A stretch of DNA of 50,461 nt. Origin: Candidatus Kuenenia stuttgartensis (GTDB taxonomy: Bacteria; Planctomycetota; UBA11346). The translations under genes were made by a program, and so were the position numbers. How positions within the stretch are numbered: the stretch's first letter is position 1; every line of letters begins with the position of its first letter. The notes under the pieces were generated by a model. It had not been told where the DNA came from. It was given only the letters and a program-made list of their open reading frames with translations, and did not search any database. The stretch is taken from contig CAMCMZ010000021.1 of the NCBI GenBank assembly GCA_945876185.1, positions 1 through 50,461 of the forward strand. Direction: 5' to 3'. Shown here one piece after another: positions 43,855-50,461 of the stretch.

Positions 43855-45005
43855 ACCCCGCCCTCATCCTTCCCACCGTATCGGACGGTAAACTCGGCCG
43901 TCCACGCCGCAAAGCGGTCGGCCTCGATCGCTACGCGCATGGCGCGCATGAGATCCTGATAGAAATGCAGGTTATGGATGCTGACCAGGGTCTCAGCCAA
44001 TGTCTCGCCGGCGAAGAAGAGGTGGCGCAGGTAGGCGCGGCTGAAGCCGCCGGCGCAGGCGGCGCAGCGGCAGTTGGTGTCGATGGCGTAGCGATCCTTG
44101 CGGAATTTCTTGTCCTTGATCCGCATCTTGCCGGTCCAGGTGAAGGCGGTGCCTTCGCGGGCGTAGCGGGTCGGGATGACGCAGTCGTGGATGTCCATGC
44201 CGGCGCCGACCGAGGCGACCAAGTCCTCGGGCAGGCCGACGCCCATCAGGTAGCGCGGCCGGTCGGCGGGCATCAGCGGCGCGGTGTGGCGGACGATGCG
44301 GATCATCGCGGCGTGGCCCTCGCCGACCGACACGCCGCCGATGGCGTAGCCGGGCAGGTCGAGATCCGCGAGCTGCCGCACGGCGCGTGAGCGCAGGTTC
44401 AGATCCATGCCGCCCTGGATGATGCCGAAAAGGCGCTGGTGTGGCTGCAGCGGCACCGCGATGCAACGCGCGAGCCAGCGATGGGTGCGTTCGACCGAGG
44501 CGGCGACGTAGGCGGGCTCGGCACGATGATCGACGCACTCATCGAAGGCCATGACGATGTCGGCGCCGAGACGCCGCTGGATGTCCATCGACGATTCCGG
44601 CGAGAGCATCACCGGTTCGCCGCCCTCGGCGTCAGTGAAGCGGAAACGCACGCCTTCTTCGCTGATCTGGCGGTCGGGCAAACTGAAGACCTGGAAGCCG
44701 CCTGAATCCGTCAGGATCGTGCGCTCCCAGCGCATGAGCTGGTGCAGGCCGCCGTGACGCTCGACGAGTTGCACCCGTTCGTCGGTACCGAGGTGATAGG
44801 TGTTGGCGAGCACGACCTCGGCCCCGGTTTCCGCGACCTGCCCCGGCATGACGCACTTCACCGCTGCCTGGGTGCCGACCGGCATGAACGCTGGAGTTTC
44901 CACCGTGCCGTGCGCCGTGGTGAAGCGGCCGCGCCGGGCGGTGGCACCCGGAGCGTTGCCGCTCTGGGCGAGAAGTTGGAATCCGAGTGGTGATCCGCCG
45001 GGCAT
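43851..45005 (-). CDS. tgt: tRNA-guanine transglycosylase
   Basis: A 384-residue bacterial Tgt of standard length. Conserved elements are LANTYHLGTDERVQLVERHG, the DSGGFQVFSLPD catalytic region, ADIVMAFDEC, the substrate loop YAIGGVSVGEG, the nucleophile-containing GMDIHDCVIPTRYAREG and the zinc site CRCAACAGGFSRAYLRHLF. It exchanges guanine for the queuine precursor preQ1 in tRNAs with GUN anticodons. An in-frame GTG at 45011 is possible, but the ATG at 45003-45005 is preferred. It follows the MshEN-domain gene by 75 bp and overlaps the small membrane-protein gene by 4 bases. Confidence 0.97.
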   Translation of the reverse strand: MPGGSPLGFQLLAQSGNAPGATARRGRFTTAHGTVETPAFMPVGTQAAVKCVMPGQVAETGAEVVLANTYHLGTDERVQLVERHGGLHQLMRWERTILTDSGGFQVFSLPDRQISEEGVRFRFTDAEGGEPVMLSPESSMDIQRRLGADIVMAFDECVDHRAEPAYVAASVERTHRWLARCIAVPLQPHQRLFGIIQGGMDLNLRSRAVRQLADLDLPGYAIGGVSVGEGHAAMIRIVRHTAPLMPADRPRYLMGVGLPEDLVASVGAGMDIHDCVIPTRYAREGTAFTWTGKMRIKDKKFRKDRYAIDTNCRCAACAGGFSRAYLRHLFFAGETLAETLVSIHNLHFYQDLMRAMRVAIEADRFAAWTAEFTVRYGGKDEGGV

Positions 45006-45080
45006 AGTCACGGCATGCTAGGCCGACGGCTGGCGACGGAAGCCGTCGCGCTGGTCCGGCCTGGTCCGGGACGATCGGGT

Positions 45081-46943
45081 TCAGGCGACCTTGCGCGGCT
45101 CGCTGAACGCGGGCGCGAGCAGCTTGTCGATCTCGGGATCGAGGACGACCGCGTTGATGATGCGGTTGCGCGTCTGCAGGCCGACCCACTTGTCGAACAT
45201 GTGGGATTTGCCGTGGCTGATCGCGTGCTGAAACTCGTCCTCGGTCACCGGCACCAGATTGATGCCGGCGGGCTGGGCCGTGGCCGGGGTCGACTGGCTG
45301 GAGAACGAGGCGGTGGCCGGACGGGCGGCCGAGGACGACGTACCCGTCATCGGACGCCGTACCGGAGGAGAAACCGCTGCCTTCGGCTGAACCGGCGCCA
45401 CAGGTTGGACCGGGGCGGACCCAGGTTTGACCTCCGCCTGGACTGGCGCGGGTTTGGCCTCCACCGGGGCCGGTTTGGCCGGAGCTTTGGCCTGGATCGA
45501 GGGACCGTCGAATTCGGGGGCAATCGACGAGTGCGCCGGAGTACGTTCCAAGGCACCGCTGCCGGCGTTCGGAGTGGCGTCCTCCAGCCCGAATTCGAAC
45601 TCGCCGGTCTTGCTCGGCTTAGGTACCGGTGGCGGGATGATCGCCGCAGTCTCATCAAGCGAGATCTGCTCGACCTGCGCCGGAACGGGAGTGGGCGGAA
45701 CGCGGAAGGCCGGACGCGCCGGGGCAATGGCTGGCTCGGGGACTTCGATCTCGATGGGTGCGGCCGGGAGTTCCACCGCCTTCGGGACAGGGACGGACGT
45801 GGCGGGGGCCTTGGGCACCTGGGCGCTTTCCAGCCCGGTCGGCTCAGCCGCAGACTCGACTAGTTCCGGTTCAGCGTCGATGGTCAGGGCGATCGGTTCG
45901 ATGATCGCCGGGGCGATCACTTCGTCGCCGGCCAGGATGTCGTCGATATCCTGAACTTCGGGGGTGAACTCGGGTGCGATGTCGGTCTGGCCGCGTTGCG
46001 CGGCGGGCACCGGCAGCGGGGTGCGGATCTGATGCGGGCCGGAACTGCGGGTCACCTTCGCCATCATCGAGGTGACGCTGGTGGGTTCGACATCCTGGGC
46101 GAAGGACAGGCTGTTTTCCTTCGCCTGGACCTTGCCGCCGTAGTACTTGTCGATGCCTTGCAGGATCTCGCTGCGGGTGGCGACCACGGTCTTGATGTCG
46201 AGGCCGGTCTTGCCTTGCAGGATGCGGATGGCCTCGGTGTCGAGCGGGTTGACCATCGCCAAGGTCAGCAGGCTGCCCAATTTATCGACAGGAAACACGC
46301 CATAGAAGTTGGCGTCCTCGCGTGAGATGGTGTCGAGAGCCTTCTTGCGGATCTCGTACTTGTCGACCTTCAGATGCGGCACCCAGCACTTCTGGGTCAG
46401 GGCATTGACGAGTTGATCCTCGGTGAGGGCGCCGATGCGGACGGCCGCGGCATCGAGCGGAAGATCGTCGCGCGCGACGATTGCCTTGATCTCGATCTCT
46501 TGCTCGTAGGTGATCAGACTGGGTTTGCCGTCGACTGACAGACGGAGGAATTCAAGCAGCGCAGCGTCGCCGGTGCGCGTCCCACCGCTGGACTGCCTGG
46601 GCTTGGACACGGCCGATAGGTCGCCGATGAATTCGGGCGGCGCGCTGGCGGTGATCGGTTCGCGGCTCTTGGGACGCTCGCTGGGCGGACGCTGCTTCGA
46701 TGAGAGACTGAACCCGGTGTCCGGCTTGGCCGGGGGCGGCATGGTCGCAACCGTTGCGGCGGCGGCGGGCACCGGTGGCGGGGCGGCCGGCTTCGGCGAC
46801 GGCAGTCGGTCGCTGTCGCGGCTGGCCTTGCCGGCGACGATGACCTTGCGGCTGTGCTTGCGCTGGGGGGCGCTGTCGGACGAGACCTTGGCGGCCTCGT
46901 CGGCCTTCGGTTTCTTCTTGAAGAGGAAGTCCAGGAAGCCCAT
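45081..46943 (-). CDS. Stand-alone GspE/PilB N-terminal (MshEN-type) domain protein with Ala/Pro-rich regions
   Basis: A 620-residue protein. It starts MGFLDFLFKKKPKADEAAKV with a basic, disordered first ~125 residues. Residues ~130-265 match the GspE-N/MshEN fold found at the front of type II secretion and type IV pilus ATPases: VRIGALTEDQLVNALTQKCW, PHLKVDKYEIRKKALDTISR, and NPLDTEAIRILQGKTGLDIK, ending EILQGIDKYYGG. No ATPase domain follows. Instead there are ~300 residues of Pro/Ala/Val-rich low complexity and a short conserved-looking tail (GINLVPVTEDEFQHAISHGK). MshEN domains can bind cyclic di-GMP, so this may be a c-di-GMP-responsive adaptor. That is inference. It is first in the tgt/rlmH group. 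Confidence 0.72.
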   Translation of the reverse strand: MGFLDFLFKKKPKADEAAKVSSDSAPQRKHSRKVIVAGKASRDSDRLPSPKPAAPPPVPAAAATVATMPPPAKPDTGFSLSSKQRPPSERPKSREPITASAPPEFIGDLSAVSKPRQSSGGTRTGDAALLEFLRLSVDGKPSLITYEQEIEIKAIVARDDLPLDAAAVRIGALTEDQLVNALTQKCWVPHLKVDKYEIRKKALDTISREDANFYGVFPVDKLGSLLTLAMVNPLDTEAIRILQGKTGLDIKTVVATRSEILQGIDKYYGGKVQAKENSLSFAQDVEPTSVTSMMAKVTRSSGPHQIRTPLPVPAAQRGQTDIAPEFTPEVQDIDDILAGDEVIAPAIIEPIALTIDAEPELVESAAEPTGLESAQVPKAPATSVPVPKAVELPAAPIEIEVPEPAIAPARPAFRVPPTPVPAQVEQISLDETAAIIPPPVPKPSKTGEFEFGLEDATPNAGSGALERTPAHSSIAPEFDGPSIQAKAPAKPAPVEAKPAPVQAEVKPGSAPVQPVAPVQPKAAVSPPVRRPMTGTSSSAARPATASFSSQSTPATAQPAGINLVPVTEDEFQHAISHGKSHMFDKWVGLQTRNRIINAVVLDPEIDKLLAPAFSEPRKVA

Positions 46944-47205
46944 GGCGTCTCCGTACCGGTGCAGGTCAGGCTAGCGCTGAAGCGCTGTCCTGCCACCGAG
47001 TCTGCCCTCGACCTGCCGCCAGGCTGGGGGGAAACCGCCATTCCCTGCCCGGCACCGCATTTCCGTATCACACTCGGATGAGCGCAGCCCCGTCCGGGAT
47101 TGAGTTCGCCGGGGCTGGCGGAATGCTGCCGACCATTCCTGATGCCCAGGCCCAATGCCCAAGCCTGGCGACGCGACCGGGCAAACCGACTCCAGCGAGG
47201 TTTCC

Positions 47206-48105
47206 ATGGCGGTCCTGAACTTCGACATCAAGACGGTGACCCTGCCCTCGGGCGAGGACGCCAAGGCGGTGTTCCTCACCGGCTCGATCGACGCCAGCAC
47301 GAACCAGACCTTTGAGGGGCGCCTGACCGACATCCTCTCGTCGGGCACGCGCAACGCGATGCTGGTGCTGACCAACGTCAAATACATCAACTCGACCGGT
47401 CTCGGCACGATCGTCAAATGCGTCGACACCTTCCGCGACAAGGGCGGCGACATCAAGCTGGTCGGCGTCCCGGCCAAGGTCATCGCCCTCTTCGAGATGC
47501 TCGGCCTGCTCAACCTCTTTGAGACCCACGACACCATCGAAGCCGCCGTCGCCAGCTTCGGTAAGGCCAAGGCCGCCGAGACCAAACCAGCCAACGAGGT
47601 CAAGTTCCCCCTCCAGTTCAAGCATCCGGTCACGGGCATGGGCCTGAACGTCAGCCAGGCCGGCCGCTTCAAGGACCCGCGTTCGGGCGACTATTTCAAC
47701 GTCGGCAATGATGGAACCGTGGAATTCTACGAGATCAGCAAGGTCCGCCTGATCGAGGTCAAACTGCCCGCCGATCTCGAATTCGCGCCTGCGGTGGGTG
47801 CGCTCGCCACCGCGCTAGGCCAACGCTGCCAGCTCAAGCCGCAGGTCGCAGCCGCGATCCAACGCGCCCTCGACGAGGTCGCTGCGATCATCAAGCGCAA
47901 TGCGGTCACGGTCGGCCAAACGGTAACGTTCTTCCTGGTTGGTAACCAGGAAAAGCTCCAGGTCGGCATCGTCAGCCATGGCAATGCCCTGGCGGTGAAG
48001 AAGGACGATCCGGCGCTCAAGGCGCTGGAATCAGTGCTCGACGAGGTCAAGCACCTGCCGCTGCCGTCACGCGGCAACCTGCTGTCGCTGCTCAAGCGGG
48101 CCTGA
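47206..48105 (+). CDS. STAS domain protein with C-terminal RsbW-like fold
   Basis: A 299-residue protein; the ATG at 47206 follows GCGAGG. Residues 1-115 form a STAS (anti-anti-sigma) domain with KYINSTGLGTIVKCVDTF, where S63 matches the phosphorylated Ser of SpoIIAA. Residues ~130-175 (FKHPVTGMGLNV, then RFKDPRSGDYFNV) resemble a zinc ribbon whose Cys pairs are lost. The last ~125 residues resemble an RsbW-type HATPase (LPADLEFAPAVGALATALGQ, then AIQRALDEVAAIIKRN), but the Asn expected in the N-box is missing. It may regulate an alternative sigma factor or another kinase by partner switching. Enzymatic activity is doubtful. An upstream in-frame start at 47155 is weaker. Confidence 0.72.
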   Translation: MAVLNFDIKTVTLPSGEDAKAVFLTGSIDASTNQTFEGRLTDILSSGTRNAMLVLTNVKYINSTGLGTIVKCVDTFRDKGGDIKLVGVPAKVIALFEMLGLLNLFETHDTIEAAVASFGKAKAAETKPANEVKFPLQFKHPVTGMGLNVSQAGRFKDPRSGDYFNVGNDGTVEFYEISKVRLIEVKLPADLEFAPAVGALATALGQRCQLKPQVAAAIQRALDEVAAIIKRNAVTVGQTVTFFLVGNQEKLQVGIVSHGNALAVKKDDPALKALESVLDEVKHLPLPSRGNLLSLLKRA

Positions 48106-48132
48106 ACCTGCTGATTCCGCGATGATCTGCGC

Positions 48133-48627
48133 ATGATCTGCGACCCAGCAGGCGGTCCGTCCGAGCCTCCGTCGTCGGCCGATGCCTTCTTCATGCGCCA
48201 AGCCCTGGCCGAGGCGCGGTGTGCCGCCGAGGAAGGTGAAGTCCCGGTCGGCGCGGTGGTCGTGCATGCGGGCCGGGTCATCGGACGCGGACGCAATGCG
48301 TGCGAACGCCTGCAGGATGCGACCGCGCATGCTGAGATGGTCGCGATCACCGCCGCCAGCTCCGCCCTGGGTTCGTGGCGGCTCGAAGATTGCACGCTCT
48401 ACGTGTCGCTCGAACCCTGCCCGATGTGCCTTGGCGCATGCCTGAACGCGCGGGTGAAGCGCGTCGTCTACGCCGCGCGCGAACCCAAAGCGGGCGCCTG
48501 CGGCAGCGTCATCGACCTGCGGGCACCACTGGGCTTCAACCATGCGTTGGAAGTGACCGGTGGCGTGGACGCCGAGGCCTCCGCCGCGCTGCTCAAGGGT
48601 TTCTTCAGAAAACTGCGCGAACGCTGA
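48133..48627 (+). CDS. tadA: tRNA-specific adenosine deaminase TadA
   Basis: A 164-residue cytidine/deoxycytidylate deaminase-fold protein. The zinc site and catalytic Glu are in THAEMV-type sequence (H66, A67, E68) and EPCPMCLGACLNARVKRVVY (C96, C99). DLRAPLGFNHALEVTGGV is the typical TadA tail. It converts the wobble adenosine of tRNA-Arg(ACG) to inosine. The first ~18 residues are extra to the family, so translation may begin at the in-frame ATG at 48193 or nearby. It follows the STAS gene by 27 bp on the same strand. Confidence 0.94.
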   Translation: MICDPAGGPSEPPSSADAFFMRQALAEARCAAEEGEVPVGAVVVHAGRVIGRGRNACERLQDATAHAEMVAITAASSALGSWRLEDCTLYVSLEPCPMCLGACLNARVKRVVYAAREPKAGACGSVIDLRAPLGFNHALEVTGGVDAEASAALLKGFFRKLRER

Positions 48628-48642
48628 GCCGGACTGCCGACC

Positions 48643-48704
48643 CTGGGTCGGGTCACCGCAACGGCTCTGGGCCGGGTCACATCACCGGTTCCGGGCCGGG
48701 TCAA
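48643..48704. repeat. Three imperfect 24-bp tandem units
   Basis: CTGGGTCGGGTCAC, CTGGGCCGGGTCAC and CCGGGCCGGGTCAA recur every 24 bases (48643, 48667, 48691) after the tadA stop. The last unit is within the 3' end of the convergent lipoprotein gene, in the codons for its terminal PARNR. Confidence 0.6.
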
Positions 48705-49452
48705 ACGACGGGATCGGCCCGTACTTGCTCTCCTTCGCCGGCGACTTGCCGGGCGACTTGTCGGGATCGACCAGCTTCAGGTTGGGTTCGACCACCACGG
48801 CGGTCTCGCGGTTCGCCTTCCACCAAGCCTCCCAGGCCACCTTGAGCTGCTTGCCGTTGGCGCGATGCCATTCCGACCAGATGCGCAAGTCAGCATCGCG
48901 GTCGAAGTCGTCCTCAGCGCGCACCGGCACTGGGGGCAAGCCATTGGCGCCAGTCGGTTCGCCGGTCTTGGGGATCTCGCGGTGGTCGTACATGAATTGC
49001 AGGGCGTGGTCGGCGCGCATAGCAACGAGCGGCTGGGGATCGTTGAGCACGGCGATCAACGGTTCGGTGCTGGGCCGGGTGCGGATGGCCTGGAGCACCT
49101 CGACGATGCCCAGGCGGATCGACCAGTCGGTCGAGGTCTTGAGCGCCTCCCATAGCGTCGACTGGATCGACGCCCCGCGCGCGATCAGGCGGTCGCGCGC
49201 CTGGTCGAACTCGACGCTCCCCTGGAGATCGTTTGGATCCTTCCCCTTGGCGAGTTCGGCGATGTCCTTCTTGGCCTCGACGATGCCCTTTTCGACCTTG
49301 CTGGTTTCGCTGAGCGTCCGGTTGTTGGACAACGGATCGTCACGTTCACAGCCAGCGAGAAGCAATCCGCCGACAAGGGCGACGGTAAACAGCGCCCGGT
49401 GGCGCAACCGGCGGTCGGAAGACGGAGCACCGCGAGGAGAGCAGGTGGGCAT
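48682..49452 (-). CDS. Lipoprotein with HEAT-like segment, unknown function
   Basis: Using the ATG at 49450-49452, the 256-residue protein has an extended basic N-terminus and a lipobox (GGLLLAGC, Cys 35). A helical region follows with KVEKGIVEAKKDIAELAKG, then TDWSIRLGIVEVLQAIRTRP and PLIAVLNDPQPLVAMRADHA, which looks like one or two HEAT-type repeats. The C-terminal part includes IWSEWHRANGKQLKVAWEAW and a Lys/Pro-rich end. HEAT-repeat lipoproteins with a W-x2-W-type domain are common in planctomycetes, but the role is unknown. It is convergent with tadA and divergent from the cysteine-cluster gene. Confidence 0.75.
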   Translation of the reverse strand: MPTCSPRGAPSSDRRLRHRALFTVALVGGLLLAGCERDDPLSNNRTLSETSKVEKGIVEAKKDIAELAKGKDPNDLQGSVEFDQARDRLIARGASIQSTLWEALKTSTDWSIRLGIVEVLQAIRTRPSTEPLIAVLNDPQPLVAMRADHALQFMYDHREIPKTGEPTGANGLPPVPVRAEDDFDRDADLRIWSEWHRANGKQLKVAWEAWWKANRETAVVVEPNLKLVDPDKSPGKSPAKESKYGPIPSFDPARNR

Positions 49453-49624
49453 GGCGGCCTTTCGTGCGTGAGCCGCATGGTCGGGGAGGCACCGACGCTG
49501 TCGAGCGGGCGCGGAACCGGCCGCGCCCTGCGTTTGCCATGGTGTCGCGCAGCGCTGATTCGTGCCCGGCGGCCGGTCCAACGCAGCCAGTGGAGCCGCC
49601 TTGGCGTGGGCCTAGCGTGCCGGC

Positions 49625-50353
49625 ATGCCCGACGATCCCGGTCTCGACCGCGCCCGGCGCGATGCCCAGGCCCTGCATGTGCGGGTGCAACAAGAAGCAG
49701 CCCTCGCGCTCGCCGCAGAATGCACAGCCGAGCGCGATCCGGCCCGGCTCGCCCCGCGTCTGGCGCAGGCGGCGGCGACGGTGGCCGACGCCTACACCGC
49801 CGCCAGCCCGGTCCGCGCGCAACATGCGTGCAAAAAGGGGTGCTCGTTCTGCTGCTACCAGCCGGTGCGCCTGACCCCGGCCGAGGCGATCACCATCGCG
49901 GCGGTGCTGCGTGCCAACCTGCCCGCCGAATGGCTGGCCCGCTTGCAGACCGTCCTCGAGCAGCGCACCCGGGGTCTGGCCGGTCTCGGCGTGGCGGACT
50001 ACCGCAAGGCCCGCATCCCCTGCCCGTTTCTCGACGGCACTGGCGCCTGCGGCATCCACCCCGTGCGCCCACTGGCCTGCCGAGGCGTCGCCAGCGTCGA
50101 TCTGCCCGGCTGCCAGACGCACTACGTCGATCCTGAAAAACCGCAGCCGCGCCTGGACCAACTCGTCTTCGTCACAACGAATGCGGTGCAGGAGGCCTTG
50201 CGCTCCACCTGTCGCGAGCGCGGCCGCGATGCGACGGTCTATGAACTACACGCCGCCGTCGGCCGCGCGCTTGCGACCGCCGACGCCGCGGCGCGCTGGG
50301 CCGCAGGCGAGGATGTCTTCGCGGATTGCCTGACCCTCGATGCGCAGCAGTAA
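49625..50353 (+). CDS. YkgJ-family cysteine-cluster protein
   Basis: A 242-residue protein with the YkgJ/PF03692 pattern: CKKGCSFCCYQPVRLTPAEA (Cys 69, 73, 76, 77), followed by CPFLDGTGACGIHPVRPLAC and GCQTHY. The clustered Cys are thought to hold zinc or an Fe-S cluster. Homologues are widespread and their function is mostly unknown. The N-terminal ~60 residues are helical and charged. The stop is only 4 bp from copy 3 of the 102-bp element, which could act as its terminator. Confidence 0.88.
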   Translation: MPDDPGLDRARRDAQALHVRVQQEAALALAAECTAERDPARLAPRLAQAAATVADAYTAASPVRAQHACKKGCSFCCYQPVRLTPAEAITIAAVLRANLPAEWLARLQTVLEQRTRGLAGLGVADYRKARIPCPFLDGTGACGIHPVRPLACRGVASVDLPGCQTHYVDPEKPQPRLDQLVFVTTNAVQEALRSTCRERGRDATVYELHAAVGRALATADAAARWAAGEDVFADCLTLDAQQ

Positions 50354-50357
50354 CCCT

Positions 50358-50459
50358 AAAAATCGCAATTGCACCCCATCTGCGGCGTTGGTCGTCGGTC
50401 ATTTGGCGCTGCCAAACTCCCTCCTCCCGCCTTGCATCTGGGGCGCACTTGCGATTTTT
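50358..50459 (-). repeat. 102-bp structured repeat element, copy 3 (inverted)
   Basis: Complete and in reverse orientation, ending at the right edge of the window. Read on the minus strand it differs from copy 2 at three positions. Two of these fall in the internal hairpin, which is TTTGGC-AGC-GCCAAA here against TGTGGC-AGC-GCCACA in copies 1 and 2: a G-to-T change on one arm is matched by C-to-A on the other, so pairing is kept. It begins 4 bp after the stop of the cysteine-cluster gene. Confidence 0.9.
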
Positions 50460-50461
50460 AC

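Overview
The window is a GC-rich bacterial chromosome segment with tightly packed genes on both strands. The gene content suggests the PVC superphylum and most likely a planctomycete-like bacterium: a very large Ser/Thr kinase with a DWG (not DFG) activation motif and leucine-rich repeats, several ~1000-residue secreted heparinase/alginate-lyase-like proteins, a PQQ-propeller protein, an ECF sigma/anti-sigma pair, a STAS protein and a GspE-N (MshEN) protein. This placement is inference; there is no rRNA, and I found no tRNA or CRISPR array.

Layout. 1-4640 is visibly richer in A/T than the rest and looks accessory: the edge of an IS630-type element interrupts a secreted SGNH hydrolase gene that has a 27-codon translationally coupled upstream ORF, followed by a minus-strand ribokinase / AraC regulator / ADP-ribosylglycohydrolase cluster. 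4641-7730 holds a mutarotase-like gene, hxlB, an ECF sigma/anti-sigma pair and a YgbA-like gene. 7749-7869 is a cluster of hairpin repeats. 7906-11553 is a four-gene minus operon (a two-part membrane spermidine-synthase-like system, a PfkB sugar kinase, a bifunctional nuclease). 11772-24220 is a polysaccharide-degradation block of two large lyase-like proteins and a 1500-residue PQQ-type secreted protein sharing a module, with an Hsp20 pair in between that may use a sigma-54 promoter. 24223-30756 has a small lipoprotein, rimO, a secreted lysine-rich protein, hemB, and a coiled-coil membrane protein next to a solute-binding/OmpA fusion. 31193-33958 is a third lyase-like protein. 34338-37682 is the kinase-LRR protein. 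37754-43054 is a NifU-like/sufBCDS operon. 43109-46943 is a minus operon (MshEN protein, tgt, small membrane protein, rlmH). 47206-50353 has a STAS/ATPase-like protein, tadA, a lipoprotein and a YkgJ-type cysteine-cluster protein.

The most unusual signal is not a gene. A 102-bp element with 26-base imperfect terminal inverted repeats (AAAAATCGCAA...TTGCGATTTTT) occurs three times (26890-26991 +, 31012-31113 +, 50358-50459 -). The copies differ at 3 to 5 positions, and two of those changes are a compensatory pair in an internal hairpin, so the folded form appears to be under selection. Two copies sit 75-80 bp upstream of start codons, and upstream of both is a further ~155 bp of diverged but similarly spaced sequence. 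A second, differently sequenced but similarly built three-stem element (34238-34317) lies just upstream of the kinase gene.

Working together: the lyases, PQQ protein, SGNH hydrolase remnant, mutarotase and sugar kinases fit an organism living on complex polysaccharides and ribosides. The suf operon supplies Fe-S clusters, for example to RimO. RimO, Tgt, RlmH and TadA are translation-apparatus modifiers scattered between.
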